From the NCBI GenBank assembly GCA_026125795.1, contig JAHCKM010000002.1:1178001-1242000 (forward strand): a stretch of 64,000 nucleotides of DNA. Reading direction: 5' to 3'. Position numbers and translations under genes: made by a program. The notes beneath the pieces were generated by a model. That model ran no database searches. It was not told the DNA's origin and was given only the letters and a program-made list of their open reading frames with translations. The stretch comes from Burkholderiaceae bacterium. Its GTDB lineage: Bacteria > Pseudomonadota > Gammaproteobacteria > Burkholderiales > Burkholderiaceae_C. Below, one piece after another: positions 53,494 to 63,058 of the stretch; position 1 is the stretch's first letter, and the number at the start of each line of letters is the position of its first letter.

Positions 53494-54816
53494 ATGCCGC
53501 ATGGACAATCGCCCCCCGTGAACACCTCAGAACTCTCCCGAGATCCCGTCCTCATCGCCGGCGGCGGCATCGGCGGCATGGCCGTCGCGCTCACGTTGCA
53601 CCAGATCGGCGTGCCGTGCGTGGTGCTGGAAACCGTGCCCGAGCTGCAGCCGCTGGGCGTGGGCATCAACCTGCAGCCCAACGCCGTGCGCGAGCTGTTC
53701 GACCTCGGCCTCAACGCCGAGGTGCTCGACGCCGTGGGCATCACAACGCGCGAGTGGGCGCTGGTGGGCCGCAACGGCAACGACATCTACAGCGAGCCGC
53801 GCGGCCTGCTGGCCGGCTACCGCTGGCCGCAGTACTCGGTGCACCGCGGGCAGTTGCAGATGCTGATGTATCGCACAGTGCGCGAGCGGTTGGGTCCCAA
53901 CGCCGTGCGCCTGGGCCAGCGCGTGGCCGGGTATCGCGCCGTGGAAGGCGGCGTGATCGCGCTGGTGGAATCGCGCGACGGCTCGCGCAGCGAGCAACGC
54001 GGCCGGCTGCTGGTGGCGGCCGACGGGCTGCACTCGGCGGTGCGGGCGCAGATGCATCCCGGCCAGCCGCCCATCCAGTGGGGCGGCGCCATCATGTGGC
54101 GCGGCGTCACGCCGGGCGTGCCCATCCGCAGCGGCGCGTCGTTCGTCGGCGTGGGCTCGGCGCGGCACCGCGTGGTGCTGTATCCCATCTCGTTGCCTGA
54201 TCGGGCGAGCGGCCTGGCCGCGATCAACTGGATCGCCGAGATCACGGTGGACAACGCCGGCGGCTGGACGCAGGGCGACTGGAACCGCCGCGTCGCCATC
54301 GACGAGTTCATCGGCCACTTCGAGGGCTGGAACTACCGCTGGCTCGACGTGCCGGCGATGCTGCGCGGCGCGCGCGAGGTCTTCGAGTACCCGATGATCG
54401 ACCGCGACCCGGTGCCCACCTGGGTCGACGGCCGAGTGGCGCTGCTGGGCGACGCCGCCCACGTGATGTACCCCACCGGCTCCAACGGCGCGAGCCAGGC
54501 CATCGTCGATGCGCGCGTGCTGGGCGCGATGATGCTGCGCCACGGCGTCACGCCCGAGGCGCTGCGCGCCTACGACGAGCGGCTGTGCAAGGACGTCTCG
54601 GCGCTGGTGCTGCGCAACCGCGGCGCCGGCCCGTTCGGCCTGCTCAACCTGGTGGACGAGCGCTGCGGCGGCGTGTTCGACCACATCGACACCGTGGTGT
54701 CGCCGGCCGAGCGCGAGGCTTTCATGGCGCGCTACAAGGCGGCCGCAGGCCTGGCCATCGAGGCGTTGAACTCGGCGCCACCCACCATCGCGCCGGGGGC
54801 GCGGGTTCACGGCTGA
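53494..54816 (+). CDS. FAD-dependent monooxygenase
   Basis: A 440-aa flavoprotein monooxygenase of the p-hydroxybenzoate-hydroxylase class. The N-terminal FAD motif is VLIAGGGIGGMAVAL, the DG motif VAADGLHSAV, and the FAD ribose motif GDAAHVMYPTGSNGAS. Such enzymes hydroxylate aromatics with NAD(P)H and O2. AGGAGG lies 3 nt before ATG 53494, giving MPHGQSPPV. An in-frame GTG (53518) is a possible alternative. No catabolic partners flank it; the substrate is unknown. Confidence 0.92.
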   Translation: MPHGQSPPVNTSELSRDPVLIAGGGIGGMAVALTLHQIGVPCVVLETVPELQPLGVGINLQPNAVRELFDLGLNAEVLDAVGITTREWALVGRNGNDIYSEPRGLLAGYRWPQYSVHRGQLQMLMYRTVRERLGPNAVRLGQRVAGYRAVEGGVIALVESRDGSRSEQRGRLLVAADGLHSAVRAQMHPGQPPIQWGGAIMWRGVTPGVPIRSGASFVGVGSARHRVVLYPISLPDRASGLAAINWIAEITVDNAGGWTQGDWNRRVAIDEFIGHFEGWNYRWLDVPAMLRGAREVFEYPMIDRDPVPTWVDGRVALLGDAAHVMYPTGSNGASQAIVDARVLGAMMLRHGVTPEALRAYDERLCKDVSALVLRNRGAGPFGLLNLVDERCGGVFDHIDTVVSPAEREAFMARYKAAAGLAIEALNSAPPTIAPGARVHG

Positions 54817-55026
54817 CAACAGACGGGCTCCGGGCAGCCGGCGTGCCCGATGCGGGCAACGCCCGCGCCGGAGTGTCTCGTGCAGCGTCAAGCGCAGCGC
54901 CGCGCCGCCCTATGCGGGTAAACGGGGCCACGCGTTCGCACGCCGGGTCGGCGGCGTGGCCCGCAAGAGCGTAGACTAAATGTGTGAAGATCACAGAGCC
55001 GCGGTTCCAGGCCGCGGGAGTGGTGG

Positions 55027-57486
55027 GTGAAGCACGTTTCATCATCGTCGACGCCGCGCGAGCAGTGGCGTGCAGCCTTCGATGCCGAGGCGCCCGTCTT
55101 GGTGCGTGCGTTGCGCGAAGAGCGGCTCACCGTGCTGGTGGGTGCCCCGGGCGTCGGCAAGAGCGCCTTGCTGGCCTCGGGCGTGCTGCCCCTGCTGCGG
55201 CGTCGCGCCAGCGACCAGCACCCGCTGCCAGGCGGCGCGCCACAGGTGGTGGTGCCGTTCCCTGACCGGCGCCAGCGCGCCCACGGCGGCAACCAGACTG
55301 AACTGCTGCGCTGCGTCGACCATTGGGACGCGGGCTCGCTGGATATGCTCGCGCGCTCGCTCGACGAGCTGCCCGAGCCCGCGCGCGCGCCTTTGGGTCT
55401 TGGCGCGGCCCTGTCGCCCACGCACCTGTCGGCCCTGAGCCAACGGCATGGCGGCGCGCGCCTGCTGTTTGTGTTCGATCATTTCGAGCAGTTGCTCGAG
55501 GGCGCGCAACGCGTCCCCGAGCTGCGTCGATTCGTCGAGGCTTGGGCCGCCGTGCTGCGGGCGTCCACGGTCGACGCGCACTTTCTGGTGGCCCTCGACG
55601 AGCAGGCCTGGCCCCGCATGCAGGCGCTGCGCGCCCGCATTCCGCGAGTGGAGCTGCGTGCTTTTCGACTGCAGACGCGCTCCGGCGGGCGGGTGCTGGA
55701 AGCGCTGCCGGACGGCCCGCCGCGCATCAGCGTGCCAAGGCGAAGAATCTCCGATGCCGACTTCAAGGCTTCGCTCAATGCCGTGGTGTCGGGCGCGGCA
55801 AAGTCGGTGCGCGATGCCAAGCACGAGCAGCGCAACTTCGAGGCCTCGCTGGGCACGCTGATCAACGGTCTGGGCGCGCGCGTGCTGCGTGCCGTGCCTC
55901 CCACGCAGCAAGCCGCGCCACCGCTGAAGGCACCCGCCGCGGCCGAACGCCGGGCCGATCAAAAGCCGCCGGTGGACCCGGGGCGGCAGGAAGCCGAGGC
56001 CGCGCAACGGGCCGATGCGCATCGGCTGGCGCAGGCGCTCGCCGCCGCCGAGGCCAAGGTGGCGCAGGAGATCCAGGCGCGCCAGGCGGCCGAGGCCGCA
56101 GCGAAGGCGGCCGAGGCGCAGCAGCGCGCCGAGGCCGCGCGCCGCGCTGAGGCCGAACGCAACGCTCAAGCTGCCCGGCAGATTGAGGCCGCACGAGAGG
56201 CCGAGGCCCGGCGCCGCGCGCAGGCCCTTGCTGAAGCCGAGGCAGCAGCGGTCCGCGAGGCGCAGGCGCGCCAGGCCGCCGAAGCGGAAGCGGCGGAAGC
56301 GGCTGAAGCGGCCGAAGCGGCCGAAGCGGCCGAAGCGGCTGAAGCTGAAGCGGCGCGCACCGGAGCGAATTCGCACGCCCTTGCTGCCGCCGCGCGGCCG
56401 CCGCGGACGAGCTGGGTCTGGAGCGCGGTGCTGCTGTTGGTCGCCACGGCCGCCTTGTTGTGGTTCCCTGGAGAACCCACGCCGCCTGTCGCGCCGGTGG
56501 CCGCGCCGCCCGTGGCGATTGCACCCGCGTCGCCCGCACCCGCCGCCGCGCCGGCCAACTTGCCGGGCGACGCACCGGTCGCTGCGCCTGCCACCGCCCC
56601 TGCGGCGGCGTTGCCCGCAACGCCCACAAGCGGGCGCTACCAGGTGCTGGCGGCCAGCACCGATGGCAGCCATGGACGCATCACGCACGAGCTGGCCGGC
56701 GTGCTGTCCGCCGACGGCGCCGGCATGCGCGTGGAGCCCCTGGCCGCCGGCGCCGACCCGCTCACCTGGCTGCAGACGCCCGGCCGTCTGGGCATCGCGC
56801 GCCTGGACGCTCTGCGCGCGGCCAGCCACGGCGCGGCGCCGCCGCTGCGCGTGTTGACGCCGTTGTTCTCGGAGGCCGTGTTGTTCGTGGTGAGCGCCGA
56901 TTCGCCGCTGAAGTACATCCACGACTTGCGCGGCCGGCGCTTGAGCATCGGCCCGCTGCAAAGCGATGCGTCGCACACGGTGCGCGAGATCTATCGGCAA
57001 CTCTTCGGCGCGGAGATGGCGGCGCCCGCGCGGCTCGACACCGATCAGGCGCTGGCCGAGCTGGTGGCGTTTGGTTCGATCGATGCAATGGCCGTCGTCG
57101 AGGCACAGCCGCTGGCCTGGTGGGCTGGGCTCGATCCCGCAATCGCGCGCCGCCTGCGTCTGTTGACTCTGGACCCGCGCCACCCGGCGGACCGCAGGCT
57201 GTTGCACTCGCTTGGCACGCCGGTGGCGCGCATCCGGGCCGGTACCAAGGGCGCGGCCACGACAACGCCGGCTGTGATGTCTTATCTGGTGGCATCCGGT
57301 GAGAGCAGCGATGGCGATGCCGAGCAGCTGGCGGCGATGGCACGCGCGTTGTGTCGCGAACTGCCGCGGCTGCGTGCGAGTGGGCATCCAAAGTGGCGCG
57401 AGCTGCAGCCGCTGGCGCAGCTGGACACGGGCTGGCCGGTGGTGCGGCCGTTCCAGGCGACGGTGACCCGCTGCGTGCAGCGGTGA
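55027..57486 (+). CDS. STAND-like ATPase / coiled coil / membrane helix / TAXI solute-binding-domain fusion
   Basis: An 819-aa protein with a novel-looking domain order. Residues 20-260 are a P-loop ATPase resembling novel STAND NTPases: Walker A GAPGVGKS (39-46) with LLASGVLPLL after it, and Walker B LLFVFDHFEQLL (D151). Residues about 320-450 are an Ala/Glu/Arg coiled coil, ending in AAE tandem repeats. A membrane helix (about 461-480, WSAVLLLVATAALLWF) follows. The periplasmic C-terminal domain (about 537-819) resembles TAXI-type TRAP-transporter solute-binding proteins (YQVLAASTDGSHGRITHEL, LKYIHDLRGRRLSIGPLQSD). Inside-out sensing of a ligand with ATPase output is plausible but unproven. 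No TRAP permease is nearby. GTG start with GGGAG upstream. Confidence 0.82.
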   Translation: MKHVSSSSTPREQWRAAFDAEAPVLVRALREERLTVLVGAPGVGKSALLASGVLPLLRRRASDQHPLPGGAPQVVVPFPDRRQRAHGGNQTELLRCVDHWDAGSLDMLARSLDELPEPARAPLGLGAALSPTHLSALSQRHGGARLLFVFDHFEQLLEGAQRVPELRRFVEAWAAVLRASTVDAHFLVALDEQAWPRMQALRARIPRVELRAFRLQTRSGGRVLEALPDGPPRISVPRRRISDADFKASLNAVVSGAAKSVRDAKHEQRNFEASLGTLINGLGARVLRAVPPTQQAAPPLKAPAAAERRADQKPPVDPGRQEAEAAQRADAHRLAQALAAAEAKVAQEIQARQAAEAAAKAAEAQQRAEAARRAEAERNAQAARQIEAAREAEARRRAQALAEAEAAAVREAQARQAAEAEAAEAAEAAEAAEAAEAAEAEAARTGANSHALAAAARPPRTSWVWSAVLLLVATAALLWFPGEPTPPVAPVAAPPVAIAPASPAPAAAPANLPGDAPVAAPATAPAAALPATPTSGRYQVLAASTDGSHGRITHELAGVLSADGAGMRVEPLAAGADPLTWLQTPGRLGIARLDALRAASHGAAPPLRVLTPLFSEAVLFVVSADSPLKYIHDLRGRRLSIGPLQSDASHTVREIYRQLFGAEMAAPARLDTDQALAELVAFGSIDAMAVVEAQPLAWWAGLDPAIARRLRLLTLDPRHPADRRLLHSLGTPVARIRAGTKGAATTTPAVMSYLVASGESSDGDAEQLAAMARALCRELPRLRASGHPKWRELQPLAQLDTGWPVVRPFQATVTRCVQR
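56275..56355 (+). repeat. 9-bp tandem repeat (GCGGCCGAA) in coiled-coil region
   Basis: A run of about eight near-identical 9-nt units encodes AAE repeats just before the membrane helix. Unit count is prone to replication slippage, and because the unit is 9 nt a change alters coiled-coil length without a frameshift. Some units vary at wobble positions. Confidence 0.7.
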
Positions 57487-57543
57487 GTGCTGGGTCTCGT
57501 CCAATCGCCGGGCAAGAGGCTCCGCAGCCCGCCGGCATCGGTC

Positions 57544-58524
57544 TCAGGGGCGGACAGCGGGAAGCACCTCGGTGGCCCGCAACAGCAGGGCCTGCGGCAG
57601 CGCGATGCCAAGCGCCCTGGCCGTCTGCAGGTTGATCGTCAGCTCGAACTCGGTCGGCTGCTGCACCGGCAGGTCGCTGGGACGCGCGCCGCGCAGGATC
57701 TTGTCGACGAACCCGGCGGCGGCCCGGAAGTGCCACTCGTACGACGAGTTGTAGTGCATGAGTCCGCCGGCAGCCACCAAGTCGCGTGCGCCGAACATCG
57801 TCGGCAAGCGCAGGCGCAGCGCGGTGTCGGCAATGTGTGCCGCACGCGAGTTGAACATCGGGTCGCCGAGCACGATCAGCGACTGCACGCCCGACGCGCC
57901 GAGCGCCGGTCCGATCTCCGAAGGCTTGGCAACCTCGATGCGCACGGCCTGCAGCGCCAGTTGGCGAGCGCGCTCGGCGAGCACGCGGTGGAAGAAGTCG
58001 TTGGCCGGATTGGCCGCGTTCATCAGCCACCCCACCCGCTGGCTGCGCGGCGCTGCCTCGTGCAGCAGTTCAAGCTGCTTGGTCAAGACCTCCTCACCCG
58101 CGGCGGAGGTGCCGGTCAGCCTGCCGCCGGGGCGGCTCAGACTCTGCACGAAGCCGGCGCCCACGGGATCACCGGCGTTGATCATCACGATCGGGATGTC
58201 CGGCGCCCCATCGCGGGCGGCGCGGATGGCGGTGGTGCCGGAGGCGGCGATCAGCTCGACCTTCCGCACACGCAACATGGCGACCGCTTCGGCCAACGCG
58301 GTCTCGGTCGACGACGCGCGCACGATCTCCACACTGCTGCCTTCGGCCCAGCCGTGCTCGAGCAGCGCCGCACGGAACGCCTCGTGGAGACGGGGATGGG
58401 GCGATATCAATCCAACCCGCCGCACCCGCGCCGCGTCTTGGGCCGCGACGCCGCACGGCAGACCCAAGGCCGCCGCCAGCGCCACAGCGAACCCACGACG
58501 GCCTACCGACGCCGAATCGATCAC
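57544..58524 (-). CDS. ABC transporter substrate-binding protein (ABC_sub_bind family)
   Basis: A 326-aa exported protein. The start GTG 58524 gives an N-terminal IDSASVGRRGFAVALAAALGL resembling a Tat or Sec signal; AGGG lies upstream. The mature part has VRRVGLISPHPRLHEAFRAAL, GDPVGAGFVQSLSRPGGRLTGTS and the end LLLRATEVLPAVRP. These match the tryptophan/tyrosine-type ABC substrate-binding family. No permease or ATPase gene is adjacent, so it is an orphan receptor. A related gene lies at 60336 on the other strand. Confidence 0.88.
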   Translation of the reverse strand: MIDSASVGRRGFAVALAAALGLPCGVAAQDAARVRRVGLISPHPRLHEAFRAALLEHGWAEGSSVEIVRASSTETALAEAVAMLRVRKVELIAASGTTAIRAARDGAPDIPIVMINAGDPVGAGFVQSLSRPGGRLTGTSAAGEEVLTKQLELLHEAAPRSQRVGWLMNAANPANDFFHRVLAERARQLALQAVRIEVAKPSEIGPALGASGVQSLIVLGDPMFNSRAAHIADTALRLRLPTMFGARDLVAAGGLMHYNSSYEWHFRAAAGFVDKILRGARPSDLPVQQPTEFELTINLQTARALGIALPQALLLRATEVLPAVRP

Positions 58525-58807
58525 TCGATCACCCTCGCTGGTTGGCGCAACCGTCGATCGCCACCAAGGAGCATCGGCTCGCATGGCCGCGATTGGAACA
58601 CTTCAGCGTGCGCCCGTGCGGCCTGGCGCGGCGTACCGCTGAACGTTCGGCCGTTCAATAGTGAACAGGGGTTGCGCTCGTGGCCGAACACGATCGGCTC
58701 GGCGGATCGATCGCGTTCCGGCGAGGTTGCCTTGACGTTGCTCAACTGGGCCGGCGCACGGTGCCGGCACAGTGGCGGCGCCGGGATGTCCCGGCCAGGA
58801 GCAAGTC

Positions 58808-59119
58808 ATGACCGATCACGTGGGTGACATCAAGAAGTACACCGCCGAAGTGAACGAAGCCGCGGTGGCCGCGATCGTCAAGTATTGCGGCGTCGCGCTG
58901 CAGCGCGCCGATTCGTCGCTGGTCTCGGCGACCGATCCCAACGAATTGGCAACCATTCGCGATGGTTTCGCGGCCAAGAAGCTGGGGCTGGCGGCCGACG
59001 CGGCCAACATCGGCATCAAGGCCGCCGCCGACAAGATGAAGGCCGATGCGCGCAAGAGCAGGGTGACCTTCTACTACCTTTTGGCCGAGGCCACCGGCAC
59101 GCTGAACAAGCTGGCCTGA
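58808..59119 (+). CDS. DUF2853 family protein
   Basis: A 103-aa soluble helical protein: MTDHVGDIKKYTAEVNEAAVAAIVKYCGVALQ, DPNELATIRDGFAAKKLG, and KSRVTFYYLLAEATGTLNKL. This matches the DUF2853 family of unknown function. AGGAGCAAGTC precedes the ATG. It stands alone, convergent with the DUF481 gene. The lone cysteine is not conserved as a known site. Confidence 0.85.
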   Translation: MTDHVGDIKKYTAEVNEAAVAAIVKYCGVALQRADSSLVSATDPNELATIRDGFAAKKLGLAADAANIGIKAAADKMKADARKSRVTFYYLLAEATGTLNKLA

Positions 59120-59189
59120 CGCGCGTTGGCCGCGGCACGAGCCGCGGCCGCGAAAGCCCGTGCCACCAGCACGGCGCGCGCTGCCGCGA

Positions 59190-59969
59190 TCAGAGCGCGC
59201 CGTGCTTGACGCTCACGCCTGTGAATAGGCCGACGTCGTTCTTCTTCAGGCCGGCGGGCGGCTTGCTGTTGTACGTGTCGATCAGGCCGACCGTGAGGCT
59301 GAGCGTGCTGCTCATCGCGACACCCAGTCCGGCGTTGAACTTGGCGATCACGGCCTTGTCGCCGCTCAACCCCGGGTAGACCTCGAGCCGCTGCTTGAAC
59401 GTCGTGGTCTGCGAAAGCTGGTGCGACGATTCCTCGCCGAGCAGCAGTGCGAAGCGATCGAAGCGCGTGTCGGTCTCGCCGCCGATCGTCTGCGGCACCC
59501 GGTACTTGTCCGTGATGTAGGCCAGGCCGCCAAACACGTCGAACGTGGTCTCGGGCGTCTGGATCAGGTGATAGCCGGCGCCGCTGGCGAGCGAGGTGCG
59601 CAGGCTCAACTCGACCAGGCGGTCGGCCTCGAGGCCGAGCTTGCCGAACACGAAGACGCGCGCAGTCAGGTTGTAGTCGTACTGCCCGTTGGCCGCCCAC
59701 TTGTTCGCCGTGGTCTGGCTGACGCCGGCGGCGTCTTCGCTCTTCGCGTAGTTGATCATCCCGCCCAGCGTGATCTTGTCCCTTTCGGTGGCGCGCGCCA
59801 TGTCCACGTTGAGCAGGAGCGCGCGCGAATCGGTGTTGCCCGAGTTGATCGACAGCGATGCGCCGCCCAGGCCGCGCCATTGGCCGTCGGCCTTGACCTG
59901 GGCGATCGCAAGCGGCGCCAGCGCAGCACCGAACACGACAGCGCCCAGCTTGACGAAGCAGTGGTTCAT
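59190..59969 (-). CDS. DUF481 family outer-membrane beta-barrel-like protein
   Basis: A 259-aa exported protein. The ATG at 59969 has AAGGAGAAAAG upstream and gives a signal peptide (HCFVKLGAVVFGAALAPLAIAQ). The mature part has alternating amphipathic strands (LSINSGNTDSRALLLNVDM, GQYDYNLTARVFVFGKLGLEADRL) and a terminal SVKHGAL. DUF481 members are predicted outer-membrane barrels of unknown function, often described as salt-induced. Single gene. Confidence 0.85.
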   Translation of the reverse strand: MNHCFVKLGAVVFGAALAPLAIAQVKADGQWRGLGGASLSINSGNTDSRALLLNVDMARATERDKITLGGMINYAKSEDAAGVSQTTANKWAANGQYDYNLTARVFVFGKLGLEADRLVELSLRTSLASGAGYHLIQTPETTFDVFGGLAYITDKYRVPQTIGGETDTRFDRFALLLGEESSHQLSQTTTFKQRLEVYPGLSGDKAVIAKFNAGLGVAMSSTLSLTVGLIDTYNSKPPAGLKKNDVGLFTGVSVKHGAL

Positions 59970-60335
59970 CTTTTCTCCTTCAGCTGACTGCAACGATGCC
60001 CGGTCGCACGGGCGACCAGACGCGCCGACTCTAGGGCCGCGCACGCCGCGGTCCTTGGATCCAGCTCAAGGGCCGGCAAGGATCGGCCACCACGCGAGCC
60101 TGGTGACCGGCACTCAGGTGCGCGCAGCGGGCAGCACCTCGGTGGCTCGCGCGGACCCGCCATCGCGGCGGGGGAGCTGGCTGCTTGATACCTGCATTGA
60201 CTTGCCTGGCCCCCGCCATACGATGGGGCCGTCAGATGGAGGAGGGCTCCCCAGATGAAGCAACGCAGCGGACGATCGCCTCGCCCGTAAGCTGTGGTTT
60301 GCGTTCTGTGTCGGTGGCATGCCGGCGAGGTGACC
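59970..60335 (-). other. Intergenic region with vestige of an ABC substrate-binding gene
   Basis: About 366 bp without an intact gene. On the minus strand, 60120-60150 reads ARATEVLPAA, matching the C-terminal LLRATEVLPA of the gene at 57544 (about 26 of 30 nt identical). No other part of that gene is found, so it is a tail remnant of a third copy. The rest holds nothing recognisable and should include the promoter of the + strand binding protein. Confidence 0.5.
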
Positions 60336-61304
60336 GTGAAGCGTCGAGACCTGTTGCGCATCGGTGTGTGCGTTCCCGTGCCCGGGCGGTTGCTCGCGGC
60401 CGGCCCGCGCATCGGTTTTCTCAGCGCCGGCACGCCCGAAGGCACTGAGCGGGTGCTGTCGGGCTTGCGCACCGGCTTGCGCGAGCACGGCTATGCCGAA
60501 GGGCCGGGCATCGCGATCGAGACCCGTTATGCGCACGGCAAGTTCGAGCGTCTTCCCGAGCTGGCGCGCGAGCTGGTCGGCTTGCGGGTCGACGTGCTGG
60601 TGGCGCTGGTCACGCAGGCCTCCATCGCGGCGAAGGACAGCACCAGGACCGTTCCGATCGTGATGGTCGGCGTGTCGGACCCGGAGGCTACCGGACTCGT
60701 CAGCAATCTCTCGCGGCCGGGTGGCAACGTCACCGGTACGTCGGCGATGAATGCCGAGACGGCGGGCAAGTGGATGGAGCTGCTCAAGGAGTCGGTTCCC
60801 GGCATTCAGCGCGTGGCCGTGCTGTGGAACCCGGCCAATCGTGTCTTCCAGACGCAGTTGCTTCGGCAGACCGAGGCCGCTGCGCGGTCACTGGGCCTCG
60901 AGATCCGATTGTTCGAAGCCCAAGACCTGCCGTCGATCGAAAAGGCATTCACGGCCATCGCGAAGGCACGGGTTGCGGGTGTGAACATCCTGACCGATCC
61001 GACGTTCGTGGCTCATGTCGGCCGGATCGCGGCATTGGCGCAGAAGGCGAGCCTGCCGTCCGTCAGCGGGTACGAGGGATACGCCGACGCGGGCGGGCTC
61101 ATCGCCTACGGCCCGAGCTATTTCGAGCTGGCACGCTCGGCCGCCGGTCATGTCGTCAAGATCCTCAAGGGCGAGAAACCGGGCAACCTGCCCGTGGAGC
61201 GGCCGACCAAGTTCCAGCTCGTGATCAATATGCGGACCGCAAGGCAACTCGGCCTGCAGCTGCCCAGTTCGCTGCTGCTTCGGGCTGATCGCGCCATCGA
61301 GTAG
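60336..61304 (+). CDS. ABC transporter substrate-binding protein (ABC_sub_bind family)
   Basis: A 322-aa exported binding protein. GTG 60336 gives VKRRDLLRIGVCVPVPGRLL, a twin-arginine-like signal. The mature part has RIGFLSAGTPEGTERVLSGL, VMVGVSDPEATGLVSNLSRPGGNVTG and ends QLGLQLPSSLLLRADRAIE. It is a paralogue of the 57544 product, again without permease or ATPase genes. A second GTG at 60330 is in frame. The ligand is unknown. Confidence 0.88.
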   Translation: MKRRDLLRIGVCVPVPGRLLAAGPRIGFLSAGTPEGTERVLSGLRTGLREHGYAEGPGIAIETRYAHGKFERLPELARELVGLRVDVLVALVTQASIAAKDSTRTVPIVMVGVSDPEATGLVSNLSRPGGNVTGTSAMNAETAGKWMELLKESVPGIQRVAVLWNPANRVFQTQLLRQTEAAARSLGLEIRLFEAQDLPSIEKAFTAIAKARVAGVNILTDPTFVAHVGRIAALAQKASLPSVSGYEGYADAGGLIAYGPSYFELARSAAGHVVKILKGEKPGNLPVERPTKFQLVINMRTARQLGLQLPSSLLLRADRAIE

Positions 61305-61537
61305 TACGCGACCCTGTCGTTCGACAAGGCGCGCAAGAACGCCATGTCGACACGGCGCAAGCGCAACGCAAGCCACTGGCGCACGGCGCCTGCCCGGGTG
61401 AGGGTTGGGCCAGGCCGAAGTTCGCGGCGCCGCTGCCAAGCGGCTCGCCGGTCTTTAGGTATCCGCCCTAGGACGGCCCACGCGCGCAGCGCCTTACCTT
61501 CGCGTCACCAGCGCCAATCTGAGATCGGAGGCCGGTG

Positions 61538-63058
61538 ATGCTCAACTCGCTCGGGCAGGTACTGCCCACCGCCGCGCGGCGTTTCGGTGACAAGGTGGCC
61601 CTGGTGGCCGGCGGCCGCACGTTCAGCTTCCGCCAGCTGGACCAACTCTCGAGCACGCTGGCGGCCCATCTGGTCCGGCTCGGGGTGCACCCGGGTGACC
61701 GTGTGACGCTCTACGCGCCCAACTCGTGGGAGTGGATCGTCAGCTACTACGGCGCGCTCAAGGCCGGCGCCGTGATCAATCCCATCAATGTCATGCTGAC
61801 GCCGCCCGAGGTGGCCTACGTCACGCGCGACTGTGGCGCCAAGGTACTGATCGGCAGCCCGGAGAAGGTGAAGCCGGCGCTCGACGCCGGCGTCTCGGGC
61901 CTGACCGCAGTGGTGTTCGGGCGCGACGCCATCGCCGGCACCACGGCCTTTGATGAACTGCTCGCCCAGCCGGCCGATTTCGAGCCCGTTGCCGTCGAGC
62001 CGCATGCGCTCTCGACCATCGGCTACACGTCGGGGACCACCGGGCATCCGAAGGGAGCGATGCAGTCGCACCGCGCGGTCCTGCTCAACGGGGCCATGAC
62101 GGCGCAGATGCACCTCAAGTCGCCGCTGGACACGGTGGTCACGGCGCTGCCTTGTCCGCACGTCTACGGCAGCGTCGTCTTCAACGGGGCGCTGCTCTAC
62201 GGCCTGAAGCTGGTGCTTCACGCGCGTTTCGATCCGCTGGATACGCTCACGAGCATCCAGGAACACCGGGCCACGATGTTCGAGGGCGTGCCCACCATGT
62301 ACATGGTCATGCTGGCGCACCCGGAGCTCCCGCGCTTCGATCTGTCCTCGCTGACCCGCTGCACCGTCGGCGGGCAGACGATGCCGGTCATCAAGATGCA
62401 GGAGGTGGAGAAGCGCTTCGGTTGTCCGCTGATCGAGCTCTGGGGCATGACCGAGCTGGCCGGGCTGGGCACGACATTTCCGTCCAACGGCCCGCACAAG
62501 CTCGGCTCGATCGGCATCGCGCTGCCGCACGTGGAGGCACGCATCGCCGACGTGAAGGATGCCACCAGGACCATGCCGCGCGGCGAGGTGGGCGAGCTGA
62601 TGATCCGCGGCCCGATCGTGATGCAGGGCTACTACGGCAACGAGAAGGCGACCCGCGAAACCATCGAGCCCGACGGCTGGCTGCACACCGGCGATCTGGC
62701 CCAAATGGACGACGACGGCACCATCTTCATCGTGGACCGCAAGAAAGACATGATCAACACCGCCGGCTTCAAGGTGTTCCCGGCCGAGATCGAGCGCGTG
62801 GTGGCGCAGCATCCGAGCGTGGCCATGGTGGCCGTGGGCCCCCAGCCCGACGAGCTCAAGGGCGAGATCGCCAAGGCCTATGTCGTGCTGAAGCCCGGCG
62901 CCACGCCCGACGCGGACGCAATCCTTGCGTTATGCCGGGAACAGCTGGCCGCGTACAAGGCGCCGCGGGCCGTGCAGTTCGTGGCCGACCTGCCGAAGAC
63001 TTCCACCGGCAAGATCATGCGCCGCGAACTCAAGACGCTCGACGCCGGCACGAGATAG
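61538..63058 (+). CDS. AMP-dependent acyl-CoA synthetase/ligase
   Basis: A 506-aa adenylate-forming ligase that activates a carboxylic acid to its CoA thioester. Motifs: A3 YTSGTTGHPKGAM, A5 WGMTE, A7 GWLHTGDLAQMDDDGTIFI, A8 RKKDMINTAGFKVFPAEIE and A10 PKTSTGKIMRREL, whose lysine catalyses adenylation. GGAG lies 7 nt before ATG 61538. The substrate is likely a fatty or aryl acid. It is not linked to the catabolic cluster at the left end in this window. Confidence 0.93.
   Translation: MLNSLGQVLPTAARRFGDKVALVAGGRTFSFRQLDQLSSTLAAHLVRLGVHPGDRVTLYAPNSWEWIVSYYGALKAGAVINPINVMLTPPEVAYVTRDCGAKVLIGSPEKVKPALDAGVSGLTAVVFGRDAIAGTTAFDELLAQPADFEPVAVEPHALSTIGYTSGTTGHPKGAMQSHRAVLLNGAMTAQMHLKSPLDTVVTALPCPHVYGSVVFNGALLYGLKLVLHARFDPLDTLTSIQEHRATMFEGVPTMYMVMLAHPELPRFDLSSLTRCTVGGQTMPVIKMQEVEKRFGCPLIELWGMTELAGLGTTFPSNGPHKLGSIGIALPHVEARIADVKDATRTMPRGEVGELMIRGPIVMQGYYGNEKATRETIEPDGWLHTGDLAQMDDDGTIFIVDRKKDMINTAGFKVFPAEIERVVAQHPSVAMVAVGPQPDELKGEIAKAYVVLKPGATPDADAILALCREQLAAYKAPRAVQFVADLPKTSTGKIMRRELKTLDAGTR

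Noticed and set aside
55042-57504. 820-aa minus-strand frame over the STAND-TAXI gene
   Set aside because: It is an Arg/Gly/His-rich shadow frame; the plus frame has Walker motifs and a membrane helix.
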